A DNA stretch of 64,000 nt from CANLBN01 sp050633525 (GTDB taxonomy: Bacteria > Pseudomonadota > Gammaproteobacteria > Pseudomonadales > Cellvibrionaceae), in assembly GCA_050633525.1 (NCBI GenBank), contig JBOEGR010000031.1, positions 1 to 64,000 on the forward strand, written 5' to 3'. The position numbers and the translations under genes are program-made. Positions 25,637-34,620 of the stretch are shown one piece after another. A model generated the notes under the pieces. That model saw only the letters and a list, made by a program, of their open reading frames with translations. It had not been told where the DNA came from and did no database searches. The first letter of the stretch is position 1. Each line of letters starts with the position of its first letter.

Positions 25637-26547
25637 AAGGTTCTTAAATGAATAATCTCTTTATGAGGTAATACACAGGGAGGTGCATAGTCAGGTAATG
25701 TCGATATCACTTTTTTGCCAGCCTCTAAAGCCACTACCATAGCGTAAGTTTGGCAACCAACAACCATATCAGACCAAGCGATTAGCTGCGCAAGGTTGGA
25801 TGACTCATCAACACGAATGTCGGTTTTTGTATTGGTAGTGTCTAACCATGACTGATATTTACCCGGTTGATCCATTGGATGCGGCTTAATAATGATTTTC
25901 TCCACAGTATCGGTTTTTTGGCTCTTCAAACCTAACAACCCTTTTTTTAGCAAAAAGTAGTCCAAAGCTTGGATTTCACTGAGTTCTTTTTGATTTTTCC
26001 ACCTTACGGCAATAGGTTCCATGACAAATAAGATATTGTGTTGATTCGGGTCACTTATTTTATTTTTTTCTAGCGCCGCAATAGCATCGACTTGTTGTTG
26101 AATAAAATGATTAGCCTGAATATGAACTGGAACAGTAGGAAAGGTGGATTTTGCTAGCGACTCGGCATAATTATCTATCACCCAAATACTATCGGGTAGG
26201 CAAATTTGTTTATTTTTGTTAAAACGTTGTTGATAATTCGTCCAATGATCAACCATCGCTATAGTAAAAATTCCCTTCTGCTGTGCTAATAAACGCGCAT
26301 CGTATTCGAATGTAGACGGCCAACTCGTGCCAGATAAAAGATAATCAGCATTTGATAACGCGTCTTCTAGCGTATGATTAATAAAAGAAGGATATTGTGA
26401 TTCATAGAGTGTTTTAGCTGGGCCTGACAAACAAAGCTTCAGTGTTTTAAATAAGACAACATCCGTTTTTAACCAAGCAAATAGATGATTAGCTGCACCT
26501 GCGTCGTGAGCAACTATAGCAAGAGTATCGTTTTTAGATGGTTTCAT
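25633..26547 (-). CDS. Putative glycosyltransferase-like protein
   Basis: A 304-residue soluble protein that I do not recognise with certainty. It starts with a beta-strand and DAGAANHLFAWL, and its second half carries IIIKPHPMDQP and a later SDMVVGCQTYAMVVALEAGKK. That pattern recalls the nucleotide-binding half of GT-B glycosyltransferases and sialyl- or capsule-type transferases. No signal peptide or membrane segment is visible. Translationally coupled to the GNAT gene before it (14-base overlap) and the amidotransferase after it. It could add a further sugar to the flagellin glycan or act in activated-sugar synthesis. Confidence 0.5.
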   Translation of the reverse strand: MKPSKNDTLAIVAHDAGAANHLFAWLKTDVVLFKTLKLCLSGPAKTLYESQYPSFINHTLEDALSNADYLLSGTSWPSTFEYDARLLAQQKGIFTIAMVDHWTNYQQRFNKNKQICLPDSIWVIDNYAESLAKSTFPTVPVHIQANHFIQQQVDAIAALEKNKISDPNQHNILFVMEPIAVRWKNQKELSEIQALDYFLLKKGLLGLKSQKTDTVEKIIIKPHPMDQPGKYQSWLDTTNTKTDIRVDESSNLAQLIAWSDMVVGCQTYAMVVALEAGKKVISTLPDYAPPCVLPHKEIIHLRTL

Positions 26548-27109
26548 TACGGATAGTGGTTATTAGAGAATAAAAATGGACAATATCATAAGCAATGCCG
26601 TCAACCTGCTGATGTTGGTGTCGAATACCATCAGCTTCCATACCTGCATTTTGCATAATTTTAATCATCGGCAAATTGCAGCTTAAGGTACCTCCTGTCA
26701 CTTTTCTGACAGAACATTTTTCTAATAGAAATAACATGAGCGTACGCCATACAGCTAAGCCTATGCCTCTTCCCCAATTATCTTTGCCTATTAATAAACC
26801 GATATCGGCAACTGAATGATACCTATTAAGGCTTACGCCAGTTGTGCCAAGGAGCTGATCAGTCTGGCTATCTTTAATTGCAATTAAGAGGTTCTCTGTT
26901 GATGCTATACTATCGAGGTAATCGACACAGCTTTCAAAAGAATGTTGTTTAAAACGTTGATCACTAAATTTTACAATATCGGGGTCATTCAACCAATTAA
27001 CATAATCATCTTGAATATCATCTTTAGTAAAAATAGATAATTGTAAAGATAAATCAGACTCAGAAATAATGAATGGGAATTGGCTTTTAATTGCATTTAT
27101 AGTTAGCAT
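26534..27109 (-). CDS. GNAT-family N-acetyltransferase
   Basis: A 191-residue GNAT protein of the RimJ/RimL-like type. It shows the acetyl-CoA loop WGRGIGLAVWRTL and the later NLPMIKIMQNAGM helix typical of the fold. Within the island it probably N-acylates an amino-sugar, possibly the product of the aminotransferase just upstream (7 bases apart). It differs clearly from PseH at 30526, so it is not a duplicate of that step. Confidence 0.8.
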   Translation of the reverse strand: MLTINAIKSQFPFIISESDLSLQLSIFTKDDIQDDYVNWLNDPDIVKFSDQRFKQHSFESCVDYLDSIASTENLLIAIKDSQTDQLLGTTGVSLNRYHSVADIGLLIGKDNWGRGIGLAVWRTLMLFLLEKCSVRKVTGGTLSCNLPMIKIMQNAGMEADGIRHQHQQVDGIAYDIVHFYSLITTIRNETI

Positions 27110-27116
27110 AATGGAG

Positions 27117-28439
27117 TTACGCCTGCGTTAATAAAGTTAAATTATCCCAGACTTTTTTAAAAGCAGTGATAATTAAATCAATATCCTTCTCAGACAAATC
27201 ATACAAGCAGATCAGAAAACCAAGATAGCGCTCATCATTTAAACCTTCAGCAACTGGACAAATACCTTTGGTATAGTCGATATTTTGACGAGAAAAATCA
27301 GCTGTCCAAGGAAAACCTTTAGAACCATACGCTATCTTTTGTTGATACATGGGCAATAGATGTAGATTTTGATATTCCATACTTACTGGAACGCCCTCCG
27401 CCATAAGCGCTTCAGCGATCGCTTGCCGGCTGCAGCCTATAACCGCAGGATCAACCTGCATAGGAAACATATAAAACACATGAGAACAGTCCTCTCCTAT
27501 AAAAGGTAACTGTAATCCTTTTAAACAACTCAACCCAGCTAATAACTTATTACTTAAATACTGACGCCGATCAATAATTTTTGGCAACTTTTTTAATTGT
27601 TCAATGCCAATCGCACACTCAATTTCTCCTAAGCGAAAGTTAGAGCCAACCATATTGTTGAGCTTAGTCTCTCCCTTAGGCCCAACAACCGCTTCAGCAT
27701 GATTCCGGATAAGGCGCATCCGTTCAGCAAGCTCGTCATCATTCGTCACTAAAATACCACCTTCCCCAGTATTGATATGCTTATGATAGTTTAGGCTATA
27801 ACCACCAATATCTGCGATGGTGCCTGCATGCTTACCTTTATACATAGCTCCTGGTGCTTGTGCGGTATCAGAAATAACTTTTAAATTATACTTTTTGGCA
27901 ATTGACATCAGTGTATCCATATCAGCAGAGTAGCCAAAAATATCCACGGCCAAAATGGCCTTGGTTTTTTCATTGATATTATTTTCAATTGAAACAGGAT
28001 CAATCGTATATGTACGAGGATCTATATCAGCAAACACGGGAATAGCATTCCATTGTAAAATAGCAGTTGCACTTGCACACATAGTCCAAGGGCTCACAAT
28101 AACTTCGTCTCCCGGTTCCAAATCAATTGCACCCAAAGCAGCGGTTAATCCCGACGTCCACGAATTCACCGTAATAGCATGTTTCACATTAAAAAATGTT
28201 TTACAAGCCTGCTCAAATTCAAGCACTTTAGGCCCACCATAAAAGTCTTTGTGCCAACAGCCTAGAAATTGGGATAGTACACCTGTTGCCATCACATCAT
28301 TCACCGCTTTACATTCTTCATCACCAATACTTTGGTAAGGCTCAAAGTTGTACGGTATTGTTTTTGATCCACCTAATAAAGCCAATCTATGATTGTTTTC
28401 TCTATCGACGTGACACACATCATTCTCTTGCATATTCAA
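27117..28439 (-). CDS. DegT/DnrJ/EryC1/StrS aminotransferase
   Basis: A 440-residue PLP-dependent sugar aminotransferase. Seen are the N-terminal GVLSQFLGCWHKDFYGGP loop, WTSGLTAALGA, the PLP-phosphate region, SDTAQAPG (family EDAAQA), and YHKHINTGEGG with the Schiff-base lysine. It is distinct from PseC at 35501 and is longer than usual. The substrate is probably a keto-sugar or keto-cyclitol made by the preceding Gfo/Idh enzyme, as in the WbpB-WbpE pair; this is inference from order. Confidence 0.85.
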   Translation of the reverse strand: MNMQENDVCHVDRENNHRLALLGGSKTIPYNFEPYQSIGDEECKAVNDVMATGVLSQFLGCWHKDFYGGPKVLEFEQACKTFFNVKHAITVNSWTSGLTAALGAIDLEPGDEVIVSPWTMCASATAILQWNAIPVFADIDPRTYTIDPVSIENNINEKTKAILAVDIFGYSADMDTLMSIAKKYNLKVISDTAQAPGAMYKGKHAGTIADIGGYSLNYHKHINTGEGGILVTNDDELAERMRLIRNHAEAVVGPKGETKLNNMVGSNFRLGEIECAIGIEQLKKLPKIIDRRQYLSNKLLAGLSCLKGLQLPFIGEDCSHVFYMFPMQVDPAVIGCSRQAIAEALMAEGVPVSMEYQNLHLLPMYQQKIAYGSKGFPWTADFSRQNIDYTKGICPVAEGLNDERYLGFLICLYDLSEKDIDLIITAFKKVWDNLTLLTQA

Positions 28440-28485
28440 ACTCTTTCTTGTTTTTTATACAGCCATCATTTACTTTATCAACCGC

Positions 28486-29475
28486 TTAAATATTAAGCGA
28501 TAAGGTAATCATATCTTCACATAAACGTTGTGACAGCAATGCTGATCTTCCAGTGCTATTTAACTCAGCTCCCTCAGTTACTGCATGATAAATATTATCG
28601 ACAGCATTAAGCATAGTATCGCTCAGACCACCCTGATATTGGCTACCTGAATCTAGCACTGTGTATTGCTCATATCGCTCACTAGCTACAGTTTTTCTTT
28701 TTGACCACACCAAGCCCCCATCCAACATAGTCAATATGCCACTAGAAAAAATAAACTGCACCTCAAATATAGCGTAATCTTTCGCATCTGCCGTAACTAA
28801 ATGAATAGGAATTTTTTTATCTGATACCAACATAGCAGAAACTGAAGGGTCATTATCAAAATAATCATTCTTAGCGGATAAAGTAGACTGAATATGTAAC
28901 TCACCTAATAAATAATGAAGCATATCCAATAAATGTGATCCATTATTCAAAATGCCTTTGTTATATAAGCCTACAACAGAATGCAGCTGACCATAAGTAT
29001 GACTATTTATATCCTCTTTTAATTTGATTATATTATTGTCCCAACGCCTATTATAATTTACTGCTAATAACACGCCCTGCTGATCGCACAAATTGACACT
29101 ATTGAAAGATTCTGAAAAAGAAGTAGTAATAGGCTTTTCACAAAAAATTAATATTGGATTTAGAGATAATGCAGCCTTAATATCAGCATGATGATATTGC
29201 GTAGGCGAGCATAAACTCACAACATCAACGTCGACATCACTAGTCAAAACTGATTCAAAATCAGAAAAAATATAAGGAATATCCCATTTATCTTTAAATT
29301 TTCGGGTCTTTTTTTCGTCTGGATCAAGGCAAGCAATAATAGTAAACCGAGGGTCTTCAGTAAAAGCACCTGCATGTGTACAAGGTGATAGTGGCCCCTC
29401 ATAGTTTAAATCGAAACCACCAGCGATATTTCCGCAGCCAACAATAAGTACATTTAATATTTTTTTAGGCATCAT
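28486..29475 (-). CDS. Gfo/Idh/MocA-family oxidoreductase (copy 2)
   Basis: A 329-residue NAD(P)-dependent oxidoreductase. The Rossmann motif is IVGCGNIAGG, then CSPTQYHH, the family EKP motif (IFCEKPITT) with the conserved lysine, and NNGSHLLDML with the likely catalytic histidine. Two adjacent ATG codons (29475 and 29472) overlap the pseI stop codon. It precedes an aminotransferase and an acetyltransferase, so it may oxidise a sugar hydroxyl to a ketone for amination. Confidence 0.85.
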   Translation of the reverse strand: MMPKKILNVLIVGCGNIAGGFDLNYEGPLSPCTHAGAFTEDPRFTIIACLDPDEKKTRKFKDKWDIPYIFSDFESVLTSDVDVDVVSLCSPTQYHHADIKAALSLNPILIFCEKPITTSFSESFNSVNLCDQQGVLLAVNYNRRWDNNIIKLKEDINSHTYGQLHSVVGLYNKGILNNGSHLLDMLHYLLGELHIQSTLSAKNDYFDNDPSVSAMLVSDKKIPIHLVTADAKDYAIFEVQFIFSSGILTMLDGGLVWSKRKTVASERYEQYTVLDSGSQYQGGLSDTMLNAVDNIYHAVTEGAELNSTGRSALLSQRLCEDMITLSLNI

Positions 29476-30533
29476 TCAACAATATCATCCCTTGAAACGG
29501 GCATGCCACGCTTTACATTGCGTTTCGCCTTTTTACCAATAACATCATCGATGTATTTAGGCGCTAGACCATAGCCCGGGCGAATACTTTTTATATGCTT
29601 ATCAGTGAGCAATTCTCCACAATTAGCATCTTTGACAAAATATAACGATCGTCTAAAAATGATATTTTCTTGTTCGCTCTTTTTTCTATCGTAGTTAACG
29701 CTTCCTAGAGCAGACCAGGCAGTCTTACTATCCTGACATAAGGCATTTAAATCATCGGGCTCCAGAGAAAAACTATCATCGGGACCACCGCCCAGACGAT
29801 CTAAAGTGAAATGTTTTTCAATAATAGCTGCACCCATTGCAACACTCGCTATAGCAGTTGTATTATCGAGCGTATGATCCGACAGCCCTGTGACCAAATC
29901 AAAATGCTCTGCCATATGAACAAGCGTTTTGAGGTTGTAATCTTTTGGCGAAGCTGGATAACCGCTAACACAATGCAATAAAGCTAATTGAACACAACCC
30001 GCCTCTTTAGCCGCTGCTACCGCCTCTTCTATTTCCTCTAAATTTGCCATCCCAGTTGATATAATGAGTGGTTTTCCTGTACTCGCAGCATATCGAATCA
30101 AAGGAAGATCAATCACCTCAAACGAAGCTATCTTGTACGCTGGGGCATTCAAATCTTCTAAAAAATCTATTGCTGTAGTATCGAACGGCGAACTAAATAA
30201 AGTAATACCGATTTCTTTTGCTTTAGCAAATAAAGCGGGGTGCCAGTCCCAAGGTGTGTGAGCGGAATCGTATAACTGATAAAGTGTTTTTCCTGCCCAA
30301 AGTCCAGTGTTAATTTTGAAATCATCACGACTAGAATTTAACGTCAAAGTATCAGCTGTATAAGTTTGTAATTTAATAGCATCTGCACCCGCTAATTTTG
30401 CACGCTCTATCAATTCAAATGCGGTTTCTATACTACCATTATGATTTGCTGATAATTCAGCAATAATGTAAGGGAAATCATCAGTTCCAATACATCGACC
30501 ATTTATGTCAATACTAGGTGTATGTTCAAGCAT
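29472..30533 (-). CDS. pseI: Pseudaminic acid synthase PseI
   Basis: NeuB-family enzyme that condenses 2,4-diacetamido-2,4,6-trideoxy-L-altrose with phosphoenolpyruvate to give pseudaminic acid. The 353-residue protein has the TIM barrel (IIAELSANHNGS, ADAIKLQTYTADT, FSSPFDTTAIDFLE, SGYPASPKDYNL, LSDHTLDN, IIEKHFTLDR) and a C-terminal antifreeze-like/SAF domain from about residue 285 (FRRSLYFVKD). The motifs match PseI better than sialic or legionaminic acid synthases. It overlaps pseH by eight bases. Confidence 0.95.
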   Translation of the reverse strand: MLEHTPSIDINGRCIGTDDFPYIIAELSANHNGSIETAFELIERAKLAGADAIKLQTYTADTLTLNSSRDDFKINTGLWAGKTLYQLYDSAHTPWDWHPALFAKAKEIGITLFSSPFDTTAIDFLEDLNAPAYKIASFEVIDLPLIRYAASTGKPLIISTGMANLEEIEEAVAAAKEAGCVQLALLHCVSGYPASPKDYNLKTLVHMAEHFDLVTGLSDHTLDNTTAIASVAMGAAIIEKHFTLDRLGGGPDDSFSLEPDDLNALCQDSKTAWSALGSVNYDRKKSEQENIIFRRSLYFVKDANCGELLTDKHIKSIRPGYGLAPKYIDDVIGKKAKRNVKRGMPVSRDDIVE

Positions 30534-31098
30534 GCTGACAACCCTTTCGATTTAAATTATTTAACCAGGTAGTTTTATTCAAGCCAAAACAGATAAGTGC
30601 GTAGTACTTTTCATCAAAAAAATAATGATCTAGTAAATTCCCTTCCTCAGCGAAACCCATACGCCGATGAAATCTAACTGAAGATTCATTATGTTCAATC
30701 ACCTTCGCCGCCACTTTATGTAGGTCCAAGTGAACAAAGGCATGTTTTAGAGCCGCATTGCCTAAAGCTGTACCCATACCTTTATTAACAGCTTTTGATC
30801 GATCCAGCATGGGATCTATATAAAAACCCCACTCCGCTATCTTTCCATAAGGAAGCAGTGTAAAACTAATATAGCCTGAAGGCATTTCATTCCATTCAAA
30901 AATAAAGGCATGCTTTAATTTATTTTTTTCCATTGCCTTATACCAAGATAGGTGATCACTCCATTCAATCAAATTTTTATCGATCATTACTTCTCGAATA
31001 CGCTCGTGATTACGCCAAGACAATATTAACTCCAAATCTTCATACATAACTGGACGAATAGAATATTTAACGGCATTTTTCGTATGATTAATTAACAC
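30526..31098 (-). CDS. pseH: UDP-4-amino-4,6-dideoxy-N-acetyl-altrosamine N-acetyltransferase PseH
   Basis: A 190-residue GNAT enzyme that acetylates the C4 amino group in pseudaminic acid synthesis. The N-terminal SIRPVMYEDLELILSWRNHERIR is the PseH hallmark, followed by GMGTALGNAALKHAF for acetyl-CoA and VAAKVIEHNESSVRFHRRMGF. It sits between pseG and pseI with overlaps at both ends, so all three are probably translated together. Confidence 0.93.
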   Translation of the reverse strand: MLINHTKNAVKYSIRPVMYEDLELILSWRNHERIREVMIDKNLIEWSDHLSWYKAMEKNKLKHAFIFEWNEMPSGYISFTLLPYGKIAEWGFYIDPMLDRSKAVNKGMGTALGNAALKHAFVHLDLHKVAAKVIEHNESSVRFHRRMGFAEEGNLLDHYFFDEKYYALICFGLNKTTWLNNLNRKGCQHA

Positions 31099-32216
31099 AG
31101 GATACTCTTAATTTTTCTTTCAACTAAAACTACCCCTTTTCCATCTACTAATTGACTAGCAGCATGAGCTAATTTTTTTAATTGATCGGGAAACTGTATT
31201 AACTCTTCGATCACTTTGGTTAATTTTTCTTCTATTTGATTAAGCGAGGGAATTATAATCGCCGCTTTTCTATCTAAAAGGACTTTAGCATTATCCAACT
31301 GATTACTGGCAAGCACTAAAACAATACTCGGAACGCCTAAACAACATCGCTCCCATGCAGAAGTACCAGCAGCACCGATGACCAAATCGCTTTCCAATAA
31401 CAAAGATGCCATATCATCACTAAACTGTCTTAGATCTACAGAAATATCTAAACCCTGAGCACTTGACTTTATTTTATCCATATCCGACTCACCAACAATA
31501 ACAATCACCGAACATGTTAATGATGATACAGGCTGAGACAAACCGTTTAAAATTGCTACAATATGGTTTGTTTGGTCTCCGCCTCCTAAGCTAATCAATA
31601 TTTTTTTCAAAGACGGTTCTTTTTTCAATTGACGATTCAAATATTGTCGCCGTAAATTTTGGAATTCTGAGCGCAGCAAGGCATAATTACTGCCTGTTAA
31701 AATAAGACAATTTGAAGGCACAAGTTGCCTGTATTCTTGCACCTTTCTTTGCGCACTTTGATCAAGCAAAATATCACATTCATGCTTTCGATTCGCCAAA
31801 TCATCTATCACCATCAAGCATCTCGCTACAGGCCGAACTTCTTTTTCCCATCGACAATCAAGACCATAGTGATCTACTACAAGAAGATCCCATTCTTGAC
31901 CCCAAAGGGCCTTTAGCGATTTTTTTCCATCTATATCCTGGTCAAGCTGTATGCTCTGAAAACCTTTTTTTACATTTACTTTATCAATAAAATCGCTTTC
32001 TAACAAACTAATGTCGTAACCCTTAAATCTAATTTTTTCACTTAACTTTTTAGTTATTTCTTTACATAAAAAAAGGATGTGATAACCATTTTTTTTAAGC
32101 TCATCCGCCAAAGTCAAGCAACGCATCAGATGGCCTAAGCCAATAGATTCAGAGGCATCCACTCGAAAACAAACTGATTTTTTTGTATCGCTTTTAGCAA
32201 CAGTACTATTCATCAC
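31092..32216 (-). CDS. pseG: UDP-2,4-diacetamido-2,4,6-trideoxy-altropyranose hydrolase PseG
   Basis: Removes UDP from the pathway intermediate; a GT-B-fold hydrolase. Seen: the N-terminal FRVDASESIGLGHLMRCLTLADEL with the conserved GxGHxxR motif, DHYGLDCRWE, and SLGGGDQTNH and the GAAGTSAWERCCLGVPSI loop in the second domain. At 374 residues it is somewhat longer than typical. Its first ATG lies inside the last codons of pseF (11-base overlap); a second ATG follows immediately. Confidence 0.92.
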   Translation of the reverse strand: MMNSTVAKSDTKKSVCFRVDASESIGLGHLMRCLTLADELKKNGYHILFLCKEITKKLSEKIRFKGYDISLLESDFIDKVNVKKGFQSIQLDQDIDGKKSLKALWGQEWDLLVVDHYGLDCRWEKEVRPVARCLMVIDDLANRKHECDILLDQSAQRKVQEYRQLVPSNCLILTGSNYALLRSEFQNLRRQYLNRQLKKEPSLKKILISLGGGDQTNHIVAILNGLSQPVSSLTCSVIVIVGESDMDKIKSSAQGLDISVDLRQFSDDMASLLLESDLVIGAAGTSAWERCCLGVPSIVLVLASNQLDNAKVLLDRKAAIIIPSLNQIEEKLTKVIEELIQFPDQLKKLAHAASQLVDGKGVVLVERKIKSILC

Positions 32217-32916
32217 TAGACCTTTGACGCCCCAGATTCATAGCTAGAGCTTTTGCCATCGCTAAATCATCATAGTCATCGATATCTAGCGCATCCACCC
32301 AACTAATCGGCGTGAATCGATAATCATCCCCATAGAAAGTCTGACTATTTTTTATAGCATCTACATTCGCAAGCCATATCGCACCGGTAGGACAATATAG
32401 TTCACTTAAATCTTGACTACGCTGAGTTAAGGCTTCAGGAAACATAGGCGTAGGCACGCCTTGTTTATCAATTTTCGCCGCCCACCATGGGTTCATCCAG
32501 CCAAATTTAAATGCACTAATGGAAAAATGACTACCGCTATTCGCAAAACTTTCGATCGATGATTGAATTGCCTGCTCTCCTCTCAATGGACAATTAGCCA
32601 TTAATTGGGCTACTGTTTCATATTCTTCTTGGTAATATAATTCTGCTTGAGATAGCGCGAACAACGTTGCTTCACTTACTGGCGTTATATCATCTGAATA
32701 TTTCTCACGTAAAAAAGGAACCTCAGCACCAAATTGAATCGCCGTATCAGCGATACTTTGATCATCTGTCGAAACGATAATACGCTCGAATTTTTCACTC
32801 TTAATAGCTGCATCTATTGTCCATGCAATCATAGGCTTACCACAGAAATCCATTATATTTTTTTTAGGAATTCTTTTAGATCCACCACGTGCGGGTATTA
32901 TTGCAATCGCTGCCAT
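32206..32916 (-). CDS. pseF: Pseudaminic acid cytidylyltransferase PseF
   Basis: Activates pseudaminic acid to CMP-Pse. The 236-residue protein begins AAIAIIPARGGSKRIPKKN, the CTP-binding signature, and contains STDDQSIADTAIQFGAEVPFLR and DIDDYDDLAMAKAL at the C-terminus. I start it at the ATG of 32916, which shares a TGATG overlap with the SDR gene; upstream in-frame codons add only five residues. Confidence 0.93.
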   Translation of the reverse strand: MAAIAIIPARGGSKRIPKKNIMDFCGKPMIAWTIDAAIKSEKFERIIVSTDDQSIADTAIQFGAEVPFLREKYSDDITPVSEATLFALSQAELYYQEEYETVAQLMANCPLRGEQAIQSSIESFANSGSHFSISAFKFGWMNPWWAAKIDKQGVPTPMFPEALTQRSQDLSELYCPTGAIWLANVDAIKNSQTFYGDDYRFTPISWVDALDIDDYDDLAMAKALAMNLGRQRSSDE

Positions 32917-33674
32917 CACCAAATACTCCACCCACCATCAACCTGTATTGTTTGTCCTGTCATACCTGAGCTATTACTAGAAAGTAAAAAGTCAACGGGG
33001 CCAACAATTTCGTCTTCTCTTAACATTCGCTTTATTGGCGTTAATCTTTCATAACGTTGCTTAAAATCATCATTAACCCTACCCTCAACTCCACCAAAGG
33101 CAATACAATTCACTTTTATTTCTTTCGCTGCTAAACGTACTGCTAACTCTTTTGTCAAATGCCCCAGTGCAGATTTAGCAACGCCGTAATGAATCGGAGA
33201 TTCGATTGAGGGCTTATCATATAGCTGTGGATTTGCAGCTACAACTCCGTATTGAGAACTAATATTTACAATTGACTTTAACTGGCATTTTTTATTATTG
33301 ACTAAGCCCATCACCAACTCATAAGGCGCTACAACATCAATCACATATTCATCAACAAAATTATCTCTATTCACAATTCCACAATCTTCTACTTTTAGTG
33401 TAGATAAGCTTCGCGCATTATTAATCAGTACATCGGGTTCTAATTTTTTTTCAGATAACATTAAAATTAATTTTTTTGAAAAATCTTTATCAATAAAATC
33501 AGAAACAAAACCAAATATTCTTTCTTTATGCGAGCCAAACCTATCCAACACTGAATTCACAGAAGACTCTGAACTAGCCGTAAAAATAACTGTATCGCCC
33601 TTACTTAAAAAGCAATCTATAAAGCGCAAACCAAATTTGCCGCTACCACCTGTAATAAGCACTTTTCGAGTCAT
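32916..33674 (-). CDS. Short-chain dehydrogenase/reductase
   Basis: A 252-residue SDR enzyme. NAD(P) motif TGGSGKFGLRF, NNAR in place of NNAG, the serine in NISSQYG and the catalytic Tyr-Lys pair in HYGVAKSALG are present, and it ends MTGQTIQVDGGWSIW. It is not part of the core Pse pathway. Placed between a Gfo/Idh gene and pseF, it probably reduces a keto group of a sugar or acyl substituent. Confidence 0.85.
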   Translation of the reverse strand: MTRKVLITGGSGKFGLRFIDCFLSKGDTVIFTASSESSVNSVLDRFGSHKERIFGFVSDFIDKDFSKKLILMLSEKKLEPDVLINNARSLSTLKVEDCGIVNRDNFVDEYVIDVVAPYELVMGLVNNKKCQLKSIVNISSQYGVVAANPQLYDKPSIESPIHYGVAKSALGHLTKELAVRLAAKEIKVNCIAFGGVEGRVNDDFKQRYERLTPIKRMLREDEIVGPVDFLLSSNSSGMTGQTIQVDGGWSIW

Positions 33675-33723
33675 TATCCTACATCCTCTTTGCCGATTAT
33701 TATTCTGTTTTCAATAATCATAT

Positions 33724-34620
33724 TCATCCGCGTCCTTTTTCTATCATATCGACAACTCTATAGTTATTAGAATAAGGGATCACCTCTTCCTTATTTATTA
33801 CTCCTTGAACAAATGCATTCAAGGTCTGCTTAAATGCACTAAAAGTATCAGCAAAAATAAGCTCTTTACTTGATTTTTGACCAAAGACTTTAAACCCAAT
33901 AGGGCTAAGAACATTACCTAGGCTTGACACCGATGCTGTTAGACCGCTTTCCCATTGGTAATGAGTGTTAGAATACCCTTCTGATGACCAGTTTTGGCTA
34001 GATTTTAATTCGCCTTGATTTCCTATCAATAACAATAAGGGGTCAAGTAAATGAATAGCATATTTATCCCATGATTTAGGTGTATAGCATTGTACATGCT
34101 GTATTGTGCCTAACTGCGCTCTCTCAAACTCGCTTAAATGAAGCTCTTTGGCATATCTCAATGCAGAGCATGAAAATATTTGTCCCTCATATAGCTGAAG
34201 TTTATATAATTTCTGTAAATCGGATACACTTAAACAAATAGGTTTATCGATATAAACGGGCAAACCGGCCTTTAAAAAAGGACTAGTCATCGCAAGATGA
34301 TTTTCAGCATCATCTCTTGCCAATAGAACTGCATCGACACTACCTATCATATCTTCAAAACTATCAACAACATGCGTAATGTGGCATGTTTTTGCTATCA
34401 ATTCCGATAAGGTTTTATCTTGCGACCAAACATGCGTCACACTTGCTTCATGAATTTTTGCCGAGGGCCAAGACTGTTCTTTTAAATAACGTGGAATAAC
34501 AGGATATCCACATTGTTCAATAAGTTCTTCGTTATAACCATTAAATATTGCAGACCAGGAATAAGGGTGGCCATTACCCTCGGACAAGCCAATAATTCCT
34601 AACCTTAAACTCATAATCAA
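33724..34620 (-). CDS. Gfo/Idh/MocA-family oxidoreductase (copy 1)
   Basis: A 298-residue protein with the Rossmann start LGIIGLSEGNGHPYSW and the family DKP motif (VYIDKPICLS). The glycine-rich loop reads GLSEGNG and is unusual, and the catalytic histidine region is WDKYAIHLLDPLL. The ATG at 34620 overlaps the aldo-keto reductase stop; an ATG two codons later is possible. Little resemblance to copy 2 beyond the fold, so the two are likely to act on different substrates. Confidence 0.8.
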   Translation of the reverse strand: MIMSLRLGIIGLSEGNGHPYSWSAIFNGYNEELIEQCGYPVIPRYLKEQSWPSAKIHEASVTHVWSQDKTLSELIAKTCHITHVVDSFEDMIGSVDAVLLARDDAENHLAMTSPFLKAGLPVYIDKPICLSVSDLQKLYKLQLYEGQIFSCSALRYAKELHLSEFERAQLGTIQHVQCYTPKSWDKYAIHLLDPLLLLIGNQGELKSSQNWSSEGYSNTHYQWESGLTASVSSLGNVLSPIGFKVFGQKSSKELIFADTFSAFKQTLNAFVQGVINKEEVIPYSNNYRVVDMIEKGRG

